Shown in pieces: positions 57,413 through 64,000 of a stretch of DNA of 64,000 bases. Below the pieces are notes generated by a model that searched no databases, had not been told where the DNA came from, and saw nothing but the letters and a program-made list of their open reading frames with translations. Location of the stretch: contig NZ_FRBF01000009.1 in NCBI RefSeq assembly GCF_900142545.1, positions 1-64,000 of the forward strand. The letters run 5' to 3'. Within the stretch, counting starts at the first letter, position 1; every line of letters starts with the position of its first letter. A program made the translations under genes and the position numbers. The DNA is from Fibrobacter sp. UWT2 (GTDB lineage: Bacteria; Fibrobacterota; Fibrobacteria; Fibrobacterales; Fibrobacteraceae).

Positions 57413-59308
57413 TTAGCGGACTTTCTTGCCGCCGATGCTGAAGTAACTCTTGATTCCGTTTCTGTCGGTGTATTCCACCTGGACCTTCTTGCCGCGCATC
57501 ACGAGACGCTTGCCTTCTTGGGGCTTGGCGAGCTTGATGCGGTTGCGGGCAGCCGGAATAGTGGTCAGTTCGTACTTGGCATTAACCGGAGTCTTGATGT
57601 CGTAGGCGCTGCCAGTAGAAGCAATTGCCTGGATGCTGCCAATAACGTAGGCGAAGGGGGCGTTCCAGTTGATGGCCACTTCGTTGGTGGCGTAGCTACA
57701 AGAATTGTCGTAATAGGACTTGGCAACAGCATTTGCATTGTTGTATTGCTTGGCGCAATCCGTAGCCGAAGCGTTGGCGCCGCCGGCAACCATTCCCGGA
57801 ACAGGGGCTTCGATGCTGTCAGCCTGGCTTATGCGGTGATGCGGATTCATGACCGGGTTGACACCGTAGCCGGTGAGGTATGATTTGTCAATGGGGTTGC
57901 GACCCAAGATGTAGTCCACAATGCTCTGGGCTGCGTTCATGTACTTTTCTTCTTTGGTCAGAATGTAGGCGTGAATCAGAACCATGCCCTTGTTGGCGGC
58001 AACGCCGTTGGATCCCCAGTAGAAGTCGTCTTTATCGAGAGCGATACCGTAGCCGTTGTTGTCGAGGGACTTGATGAAATTGTCGGCCATGTTAATGATG
58101 ATGGCGCTTGCAGAATCCACCATTTCGGGCTCGAAGGCGTCGGGGCTCATAGCGATGGAGAAAATTCCTAACATGTAGTTGTTCTGCCAGCTTTGGAGCC
58201 TGGCCTTCTTGTTATTGATGGGGAGCTTCTTGATGGCGGCTGCAACAGTGGTGTCGCCACTGACGCGGTACATTTCGATGAGAGTCCAAAGTTTGGATGC
58301 CCAGTCGGTAGCTCCTGTATAAGAACCGGTGCCGACATCTTTGGGCTGTTCGTAAATTTCATAGGGGTGAGCAATTGCCCAGTTGTGAGCCTTTTGGGCT
58401 GCAATAATGCATTTTTCTGCAAATTCAGGATCGTAGGGCTTGTAAATTTCGGAAGCAAGCGTAACGACTGCTGCAAAGTCCCAAGTAGCTTCTACAGCTT
58501 TACCGATAGCGTAGCGCTGGGCGGTTGCCTTGGCGGGCATGATGGTGCCGGCGAACTGCTTGGTGGTCAGCTTGTGGAAGACGCCGCCATCGTCATCTTG
58601 CATGGTAAGCATCCAGTCCAGATTCCAGCGGATTTCATCCAGAAGGTCCGGGACTTCGTTCTTGCTTTCGGGAATGTTCAAGTTGAGAGTATCGTAATAG
58701 GCCTTGTTCTGCTGGTAAAGCTGCAGCAAGGTGTATGTCGAAATACCGGAGTTCACAATGTACTTGCCGTAGTCACCAGCATCGTACCAACCCTTGGAGC
58801 CGTTAAAGGTTGCGTCGAGATCGGTCTTGCCGGTGGATTTGTGGTACTTGACGGCAGTATCCGGGTGGCCAGCGGCGCGTGCGTAAATGCCTGCGTATTC
58901 TTCTTCGAGGGCCGTAGAGGCACGCTGGAAATAGAAGAACTTGATGGATGCCTTGCCTGCTTCTTCGAGGGCGTTGTCACCAATAGTGATGGGGTGACCG
59001 ATAGGTTCGTCATCGACATAGGCTTGGTACTTGCCTGCAGTCTGGATTTCAGAGAAATCGACCAAAGAGGCGGCGGTGTCGCCAGCAGGAATCCAGGTTT
59101 GTGCGGCGGGAGCAGTTACCTTGAGAGCTTCTTCGCCACTTTCGGACTTGAAGACGATTTCTTTGCCTTCGGCGCCGATAACGGCCATCTGCTTTTGACC
59201 CTTAGTAAGGAAGCCGACCTGGTTGTGGTAGGCTGTCGCTGCGAACAGGCTGCTTGTACCAAGAGCCGTAATCGCAAGAACCGGGGGAAGAATCTTGTTG
59301 AGCACCAT
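57413..59308 (-). CDS. GH9 endoglucanase (cellulase)
   Basis: A 631-residue secreted cellulase: signal peptide (ending LFA), N-terminal Ig-like CelD_N domain (residues ~25-115, YHNQVGFLTKGQKQMAVI), then the GH9 catalytic domain (~120-575). Catalytic motifs: WYDAGDYGKYIVNSG with the paired Asp, NPHHRISQAD (substrate-binding HHR) and the acid NEVAINWNAPFAY. The last ~50 residues (RIKLAKPQEGKRLVMRGKKVQVEYTDRNGIKSYFSIGGKKVR) are a small basic domain often found at the C-terminus of secreted Fibrobacter enzymes, perhaps an export or surface signal. No cellulose-binding module is present. Confidence 0.95.
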   Translation of the reverse strand: MVLNKILPPVLAITALGTSSLFAATAYHNQVGFLTKGQKQMAVIGAEGKEIVFKSESGEEALKVTAPAAQTWIPAGDTAASLVDFSEIQTAGKYQAYVDDEPIGHPITIGDNALEEAGKASIKFFYFQRASTALEEEYAGIYARAAGHPDTAVKYHKSTGKTDLDATFNGSKGWYDAGDYGKYIVNSGISTYTLLQLYQQNKAYYDTLNLNIPESKNEVPDLLDEIRWNLDWMLTMQDDDGGVFHKLTTKQFAGTIMPAKATAQRYAIGKAVEATWDFAAVVTLASEIYKPYDPEFAEKCIIAAQKAHNWAIAHPYEIYEQPKDVGTGSYTGATDWASKLWTLIEMYRVSGDTTVAAAIKKLPINNKKARLQSWQNNYMLGIFSIAMSPDAFEPEMVDSASAIIINMADNFIKSLDNNGYGIALDKDDFYWGSNGVAANKGMVLIHAYILTKEEKYMNAAQSIVDYILGRNPIDKSYLTGYGVNPVMNPHHRISQADSIEAPVPGMVAGGANASATDCAKQYNNANAVAKSYYDNSCSYATNEVAINWNAPFAYVIGSIQAIASTGSAYDIKTPVNAKYELTTIPAARNRIKLAKPQEGKRLVMRGKKVQVEYTDRNGIKSYFSIGGKKVR

Positions 59309-59412
59309 AAAAACATCCTTGTTTGTTTTTTTATAAATCTAAACCTTTTCGCGACGGCAAGGTAGGGGGAGCGAGGTAGAAAGTGGTTACACTTGAAAAC
59401 TACGCAGTTAGC

Positions 59413-59420
59413 TATATTTG
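59413..59420 (+). promoter_or_regulatory. TATATTTG box 4 nt upstream of the GTG start of the RNA methyltransferase
   Basis: -7-like box followed by TGAT and GTG (59425). It supports the GTG start and a leaderless transcript. Confidence 0.45.
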
Positions 59421-59424
59421 TGAT

Positions 59425-60657
59425 GTGAATTACGAACTCCGCATAGAAAAAATGGTGCAGGGCGGCGAAGGAATGGCCCGCCTGCCCGATGGTCGCGTTT
59501 GCTTTGTGCAGGGGGGCCTGCCGGGTGAATTGTGCAAAGTCGAACTTTCGCAGAACAAGAAAGATTTCACGCGGGGTCGGGTTGTTAAAGTACTTGAAAA
59601 GAGTGCCGATCGCGCGGAACCGAAATGCCCCTTATTTGGCAAGTGCGGCGGCTGTAGCCTGCAACATTTGGCAAGCGAACAGCAGGCGCCGTATTTGGCT
59701 CGTGTAGAACGTGAAAATTTTAGGCGCTTGGCTCATGCGGAATTGCCCGAAGATTTCAAGATTCATGTTGGCCCTGCGTGGGGCTACAGGAATCGTGCCC
59801 GCGTGGTAATTGCCCGTGCAAAAAATGGCAACGTCAGCTTCGGTTTCCGTATGCAAAAAAGCAACGGAATTATCCCCTTTGAAAGTTGCCCAGTATTGAC
59901 GCCTGCGCTCAATGCATTCCTGAAAGAAAATGCGGCGAAGATTTTTGAAGAATCGGTAAAGAACAATAAGCGTCCGCCCAGGAATTTTGAATTGGACGTG
60001 AATCTTTTCGATAATGGAAAGGGCGATGTCAGTTTCTATTACAAGGGAATGACCGCCAAGGATTTTGAAAAGAACGCCGTAAGTGTTGTCGATATTGCGG
60101 GTGCTCAAATCCGCTCGGACGCATCGGTATTTTTCCAGAGCAATTTGGCCCTTTTGCCGGAACTTGTGAGTGCCGTGCAGACTGCCGTTGACGAAGGTAT
60201 TGCAAGCGGCGAGGCCAGTGACGCATGGCTCATTGACTTGTTCAGTGGAGTCGGATTCTTTGCGGCCCTGTTGAAAGACCGCTTTAAAAAGATTACGACG
60301 GTGGAACGTGAAGAAGGCTGCTTGAAACATGCCCGTTTGAATTTAAACGGGGGAGCCGTTCAGAAAAACGTAGAGAATGTCTCGGCTGCGGCTGAAGAAT
60401 GGCTTGTGAAAAATGTGGTGGATGTGCCTGCTACCTTGATTGTGGATCCGCCCCGTACCGGCCTCCCTGTAGAAGCTCTTGACGCCATTGTGAAAAGTTC
60501 TGTTAACAGACTGATCTATGTTTCTTGCGATCCGGTGACCCTTGTCCGTGACTATGCAAAATTTGCGCAGGCGGGGTTTAGCCTCAAAAAGGCGGAAGGA
60601 TTCGCCTTTTATCCCCAGACGCCCCATTTGGAGATGATGTTCATCCTTTCGCGATAG
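59425..60657 (+). CDS. RlmD/TrmA-type RNA (uracil-5-)-methyltransferase
   Basis: A 410-residue class I SAM methyltransferase that methylates C5 of uracil in rRNA or tRNA. It begins with a TRAM domain (ELRIEKMVQGGEGMARLPDGRVCFVQGGLPGE), then a [4Fe-4S] motif C-x5-C-x2-C (CPLFGKCGGCSLQHL) with a fourth Cys in ESCPVL, and the SAM core (FFQSN, LIDLFSGVGFFAALL, VDPPRTGLP, YVSCDPVTLVRD with catalytic Cys). The exact target (U1939-like, U747-like, or tRNA) cannot be told. The GTG at 59425 is chosen over a GTG at 59383, because of the promoter box and TRAM homology. Confidence 0.88.
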   Translation: MNYELRIEKMVQGGEGMARLPDGRVCFVQGGLPGELCKVELSQNKKDFTRGRVVKVLEKSADRAEPKCPLFGKCGGCSLQHLASEQQAPYLARVERENFRRLAHAELPEDFKIHVGPAWGYRNRARVVIARAKNGNVSFGFRMQKSNGIIPFESCPVLTPALNAFLKENAAKIFEESVKNNKRPPRNFELDVNLFDNGKGDVSFYYKGMTAKDFEKNAVSVVDIAGAQIRSDASVFFQSNLALLPELVSAVQTAVDEGIASGEASDAWLIDLFSGVGFFAALLKDRFKKITTVEREEGCLKHARLNLNGGAVQKNVENVSAAAEEWLVKNVVDVPATLIVDPPRTGLPVEALDAIVKSSVNRLIYVSCDPVTLVRDYAKFAQAGFSLKKAEGFAFYPQTPHLEMMFILSR

Positions 60658-60707
60658 CCGAAAAAAAGAGTTTTTTCTAGTTTATTCGGTAAGCAATGGA
60701 GGCGAGT

Positions 60708-61142
60708 ATGAAAAAATGGTTGTTTGCGATAGTGACCGCATGCCTGTTTGCTGGGTGTTCGGTCGAAGAAACCGCAATCGTTTGCGGCAGGGAATGGAAC
60801 CCGGCCCTCGATGTCGTGGCCGATACCATGAGCGAGTTCGAAATGAGAGACCCGCTGATAGTGCAGTTCCGTTACGGAAAGAGCTTTGACTTTTCGATGC
60901 TCAAGACATCCTTCTACGAAGGTACGATTGCCCACAAGGGTGAAAAGATTTGGGATCACGAAGTGGCCGTTAGTGACAAGCAGTGGGTCTACACGCTGCA
61001 GGGCAAGTCCCGCCATCATATGGGTGTGATGACTGCTCGCGAACTATGTCGTAAAAAAGAACCGGGTCCGGTTGTCATTGAAGTCAGTGGCGACGGCAAG
61101 GTGCTTTTGTCTAAACAGATTCTCCTTACTAAAAATCGGTAA
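60708..61142 (+). CDS. Small lipoprotein
   Basis: A 144-residue lipoprotein (MKKWLFAIVTACLFAGC, lipobox LFAGC). The mature protein has the pattern TAIVCGREWNPALDVVADTMSEFEMRDPLIVQFRYGKSFDFSMLKTSFYEGTI and a C-terminal ELCRKKEPGPVVIEVSGDGKVLLSK, which suggests a beta-sandwich. GGAGG lies 6 nt before the ATG at 60708, so the ATG at 60696 is less likely. It forms a tandem with two more lipoprotein genes (gaps 3 and 8 nt). No family recognised. Confidence 0.75.
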   Translation: MKKWLFAIVTACLFAGCSVEETAIVCGREWNPALDVVADTMSEFEMRDPLIVQFRYGKSFDFSMLKTSFYEGTIAHKGEKIWDHEVAVSDKQWVYTLQGKSRHHMGVMTARELCRKKEPGPVVIEVSGDGKVLLSKQILLTKNR

Positions 61143-61145
61143 CAC

Positions 61146-62069
61146 ATGAAGAAAATTTTATGCGCAGTCACAGCTGCCCTTATCCTTGGCGGTTGCGGTG
61201 AATCAAAAGTCAACGTTAGCTACAAGGTGGACGCCCCTGTTACGGTAGAACTTTATGCCGAAGGCTATTTTTCGACGATAGACCTGAAGGGTGAAGAAAA
61301 AATGGGGACGGTGACTGCCGCCTATGCGAACTTGACCTATTCTAATTCGGGCGACACCCTGAAGGTTCACCGCGATTACGTGATGGACAAGTCTCGTGGT
61401 TATCTTAAGAACTACATGCCTTCGGAACTGGCTTGGCGCGTGAAGTCGGTGGACTTGAAGGCTATTGACCGCGAGGTAAAAAGCGTAGATGGCCTCGACA
61501 ATGGCTACGATTCCTTGCTGGCCCGCATTCCCATGCCCGAAGTCTGGCGTAAACAGCTTCTGAACCCGGAATACAAACCGCACTTGAGACGCCTCGAAAA
61601 GCACCGCTGGGAAATGGACCACATGCTGTTGGGCGATGTGCCTGCCAAGGGCAACATTACGCAGATGCTTAAGGATCAGGGTCGTCTGAACTTTGCCTTG
61701 ATTCAGGTGGATTCCGTGGTGGTGAAGGGCTTTGAAAACCGTGATCACCGCCGTTGCCTGGATTACGTCGTGTACTTGTGGGAAATGGAAAGTTTCCCGT
61801 ACTACATCTGGGAACAGCACGTGAATAGCAACATTGTCCCTGAAAAGTTCAAACACTACAATAAGGGACTTAAGGCGGAATACCAGACTCAGTTTGAAGT
61901 GATGATCGACCCGACGACGGGCATCCCCTGTCAGGAACGCGAAGTCAAGGTCGGAACGCACACGATGGTGAACCCTGAAACCAAGGATACTACCACCTTC
62001 AAGAGTCAGATTACCCTTGAACGTCTTTATACCGTGAAGAGACCTGAAGCGGAAGAAGCTAAGGAATAA
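61146..62069 (+). CDS. Lipoprotein of unknown function
   Basis: A 307-residue lipoprotein (lipobox LGGC, signal MKKILCAVTAALILGG). The mature part is mixed alpha/beta: an N-terminal beta segment (KVNVSYKVDAPVTVELYAEGYFSTIDLKGEEKMGTVTAAYANLTYS), a helical middle (MPEVWRKQLLNPEYKPHLRRLEKHRWEMDHML) and a C-terminal beta part (EYQTQFEVMIDPTTGIPCQEREVKV). No family recognised. It lies 3 nt after the previous lipoprotein gene and 8 nt before the next one; the three are probably one operon. Confidence 0.7.
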   Translation: MKKILCAVTAALILGGCGESKVNVSYKVDAPVTVELYAEGYFSTIDLKGEEKMGTVTAAYANLTYSNSGDTLKVHRDYVMDKSRGYLKNYMPSELAWRVKSVDLKAIDREVKSVDGLDNGYDSLLARIPMPEVWRKQLLNPEYKPHLRRLEKHRWEMDHMLLGDVPAKGNITQMLKDQGRLNFALIQVDSVVVKGFENRDHRRCLDYVVYLWEMESFPYYIWEQHVNSNIVPEKFKHYNKGLKAEYQTQFEVMIDPTTGIPCQEREVKVGTHTMVNPETKDTTTFKSQITLERLYTVKRPEAEEAKE

Positions 62070-62077
62070 TTCCGGGC

Positions 62078-62530
62078 ATGATGCGCAGGCTTTTTTATAT
62101 ATCCTTAATTTCTGGCGCGCTCGCTCTTGCGGGCTGCTCCACGCACCCGTCGCCGCAACAGACGATGGTCGATGACCGTTACATGGTCTACAAGGAAATG
62201 GAAAAGGCTTACCGCACGGCGGAAGAAGAATACCTGAACCTGCTCTTTAACATCGAGCGTATGCCTGAAGAAGAAGAGTTGTGGATCATGAAGCGTGACA
62301 AGATGCTTGAGTTAATGCAACTCAAGGAACTTATGCTGAATGCCCGCAACGAACTGGACCAGGCTATGCAGGAGTGGGAACGCCATATGCTGGACCTGCA
62401 GGCCGAACAGAAGAAGGCGCAGGTCAAACAGTATAATCCGAATTTCACTGGACGTGACGCGGAACGCACTAGTCCCGGACAGCTTTTGCCCGGCGAAGTC
62501 AAGCCTAAACAAAAATACGGCGAACTTTAG
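62078..62530 (+). CDS. Small coiled-coil lipoprotein
   Basis: A 150-residue lipoprotein (lipobox ALAGC) with a long helical, probably coiled-coil, region (residues 30-120: KEMEKAYRTAEEEYLNLLFNIERMPEEEELWIMKRDKMLELMQL..., LDQAMQEWERHMLDLQAEQKKAQ). The tail (LLPGEVKPKQKYGEL) is unstructured. It recalls small periplasmic lipoproteins that bridge membranes or peptidoglycan, without a family match. Last gene of the lipoprotein operon; its stop abuts the convergent outer-membrane protein gene. Confidence 0.7.
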   Translation: MMRRLFYISLISGALALAGCSTHPSPQQTMVDDRYMVYKEMEKAYRTAEEEYLNLLFNIERMPEEEELWIMKRDKMLELMQLKELMLNARNELDQAMQEWERHMLDLQAEQKKAQVKQYNPNFTGRDAERTSPGQLLPGEVKPKQKYGEL

Positions 62531-64000
62531 TTACTGCCAACTATTCTGGAACCCCATTCCAATAGAGAACTTGATGCGGGTGGGGGCGATGCTTTCGGGG
62601 ATGCCCGGAACATCGATAGGTGTAAGCTTCCTACCGCCTTCGAGGTTTTCGTCTTCGCCGATGCGGTTCAGACCGCGGGCGAACGTAAGCGAAATGTCAA
62701 ACGGAGTGCCGTAGAAGATGCGGTTGCTCATACGGAAGGATAGACCTACAGAACGGTCCCAGAAGTTGTGGTCGGTCAGCTTGTCGGTATCGATCCACTT
62801 GTTGTTCCAGGCGGCGCCAATCTGGGCAAACCCGTCGATGTAGAAACCGCGTGTCTCAAAAATCCATAAGCTCTTGCGCCAATCGTCATAGACCGGGAAC
62901 AAGTAGTGAAGTTCTGCGATAGCAGTTTTGGTGCCTGCCAGCGTGTAACTTTCGGAGTTGCGCAGGTAGGGGTAGCCTTCGAGGAATATGGGGTCGTAGT
63001 AGTAAGAATCGAGGGTGTCCTGGTCTGCGTCGGTGGACCATTTGAAGATGCCTGCGATTTTTCCGCCGGCCGCTAGGCGGGCGCCGGTAAGCGGGCTTTG
63101 GATGCTTCCGTAAAGGTTGATACCGAATTCGTTGATGTGGAAGTTGCGGTACTTGGGCGTGATTTTGCCGTTAGAGTTGACGGTAAAGCTTTCGGCGAAA
63201 GTGCCGGGGCGGTACAAGTCGGAATTGGAGGTCTGCAAGTAGAGTCGCATTCCGTTGCCTTGACCGTTGATTTCGGAGCCTTCGGCATGGTCCCCGTAGA
63301 GGCCGAGGGCGATGAGCAGGCTTAAGCGTTTTTGATAAGTCCAGTCGAAGTTGTCTTCGTACAGGTTGAAGTTTGCCCAGTCGTAACCCAAGGCCACTTG
63401 CAGTGTGTCGATGCTCTTGAAGACGCTGTAACCTACGCCTGCCATAATGGCCTGCATGGGAATAGCGTAGTGGGTAATGCCGAGGCTATCGCCACCATGA
63501 GCGGCAACGTCTTCGTAGCGCAAAGTATCCTTGCTGGTGTAGTTGGCGTAGGTGTAGCTAAGGGAAAGGTCCAGAGGTGTGCTCTTGTTTTCCCATGCCA
63601 CGAAGAATTCTTTTTCTTGTTCGGGGTTGAGGCCGTCGGTGTTGATGTAGTCGAAGCCTGCGCCTAGTTCTAGCAAGAATCCGATTTGAATGGTGTTCTT
63701 TTTAAGCGGATCCGAAAGGATGGCGGCAAGACCTGCCTTGGCCTTGACCTTTCCATCGCCGAAGACGGTGAGGTCGGGGGCATTTTCGCTGAAGACGACC
63801 ATGGGAACGAACAGGGGAACGAAGGGGATGGGTTTGTAATCCTTTTCGATGCCCGCCAGTTCGATGTCGGTCAGTTCAATGGGCTTTACGATACGTTCGG
63901 GAAGCTTGCCCTGCAGGGTAATGGCTGCAGGGGCGGGCTTTTGCGCAATGGTGCGGGTGGTGTCGCTGACCTTAATGATGGAGTCGCGGAGTGTGACTGC
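62531..64000 (-). CDS. C-terminal part of a large outer-membrane beta-barrel protein (Omp85-like end), 5' end outside
   Basis: The minus-strand frame stays open to the right edge, so the gene is partial: 489 codons are visible and the true start is beyond 64000. The visible part begins with a linker (KPAPAAITLQGKLPERIVKPIELTDIELAG) and continues with barrel strands. The region LEGYPYLRNSESYTLAGTKTAIAELHYLFPVYDDWR followed by FYIDGFAQIGAAWNNKW resembles the RGY...A-x-x-x-E-x-RFP and FxDxGxxW words of Omp85/surface-antigen barrels or of PD40-linked barrels. It ends GMGFQNSWQ. Function unknown; it could be an assembly factor or peptidase-linked barrel. Confidence 0.65.
   Translation of the reverse strand, partial: AVTLRDSIIKVSDTTRTIAQKPAPAAITLQGKLPERIVKPIELTDIELAGIEKDYKPIPFVPLFVPMVVFSENAPDLTVFGDGKVKAKAGLAAILSDPLKKNTIQIGFLLELGAGFDYINTDGLNPEQEKEFFVAWENKSTPLDLSLSYTYANYTSKDTLRYEDVAAHGGDSLGITHYAIPMQAIMAGVGYSVFKSIDTLQVALGYDWANFNLYEDNFDWTYQKRLSLLIALGLYGDHAEGSEINGQGNGMRLYLQTSNSDLYRPGTFAESFTVNSNGKITPKYRNFHINEFGINLYGSIQSPLTGARLAAGGKIAGIFKWSTDADQDTLDSYYYDPIFLEGYPYLRNSESYTLAGTKTAIAELHYLFPVYDDWRKSLWIFETRGFYIDGFAQIGAAWNNKWIDTDKLTDHNFWDRSVGLSFRMSNRIFYGTPFDISLTFARGLNRIGEDENLEGGRKLTPIDVPGIPESIAPTRIKFSIGMGFQNSWQ

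Overview
The window is chromosomal DNA of a Fibrobacter (rumen or gut fibre degrader; Fibrobacterota). The clearest marker is a lipoprotein at 19561-20301 made of the Fibrobacter succinogenes major paralogous domain. It is supported by a GH9 cellulase, a CE15 glucuronoyl esterase lipoprotein, many Ser- or Asp-rich lipoproteins, a PorV/PorQ-like outer-membrane protein and a FlgD-type C-terminal domain. I found no rRNA, tRNA or CRISPR array.

Left end, about 1-12.8 kb: an accessory island, AT-richer than the rest, with defence and conflict genes. In order it holds the edge of a possible IS66-type element, a DUF4143-family AAA ATPase behind 33-bp tandem repeats, a DUF4417 protein, an EndoU-type RNase toxin with a translationally coupled presumptive immunity gene, and a complete Type III restriction-modification pair. 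The R-M pair lies between two copies of a strongly folded element whose helices covary between the copies. Then come a promoter-driven structured non-coding region, an AlbA_2/HATPase/wHTH regulator, a GNAT-BASS pair and an orphan Vsr endonuclease.

Middle, about 12.8-48 kb: mostly housekeeping and envelope genes. These are an NSS transporter with batD-batE, MqnC-like radical SAM, IlvE, RecD2-CstA, two outer-membrane proteins and NadA. A cobalamin riboswitch drives a BtuB-like receptor and a BtuG-like surface lipoprotein. DusA and a CnoX-like chaperone are divergent, across only 30 bp, from an operon of a zinc-ribbon protein, two membrane-tethered sensor-like proteins (one with half an AraC DNA-binding domain) and an AI-2E-family exporter. 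HU, CarB, BioB (with an unassigned structured RNA behind it), ArgF, a 31-residue bS22/mS38-like ribosomal protein, CE15, an EamA transporter and a divergent GT5 protein follow.

Right end, about 48-64 kb: outer-membrane and lipoprotein genes, LolA, a FlgD-domain propeller protein, a PorV/PorQ-like protein, RecF, MscL, EamA, CoaE, the GH9 cellulase, an RlmD/TrmA-type RNA methyltransferase, three lipoproteins and the C-terminal barrel of a large outer-membrane protein that runs off the edge.

A regulatory theme runs through the core region. Many genes carry a TA(T/A)ATTTG box like the -7 element of Bacteroidota, and at eight genes it lies only 4-7 nt before the start codon, which predicts leaderless mRNAs. 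The best candidates for something undescribed are the paired covarying elements around the Type III R-M system (4008-4181, 8890-9094), the structured RNA at about 9233-9536, the RNA behind bioB (40058-40160) and a promoter-equipped 20-codon gene at 17074.
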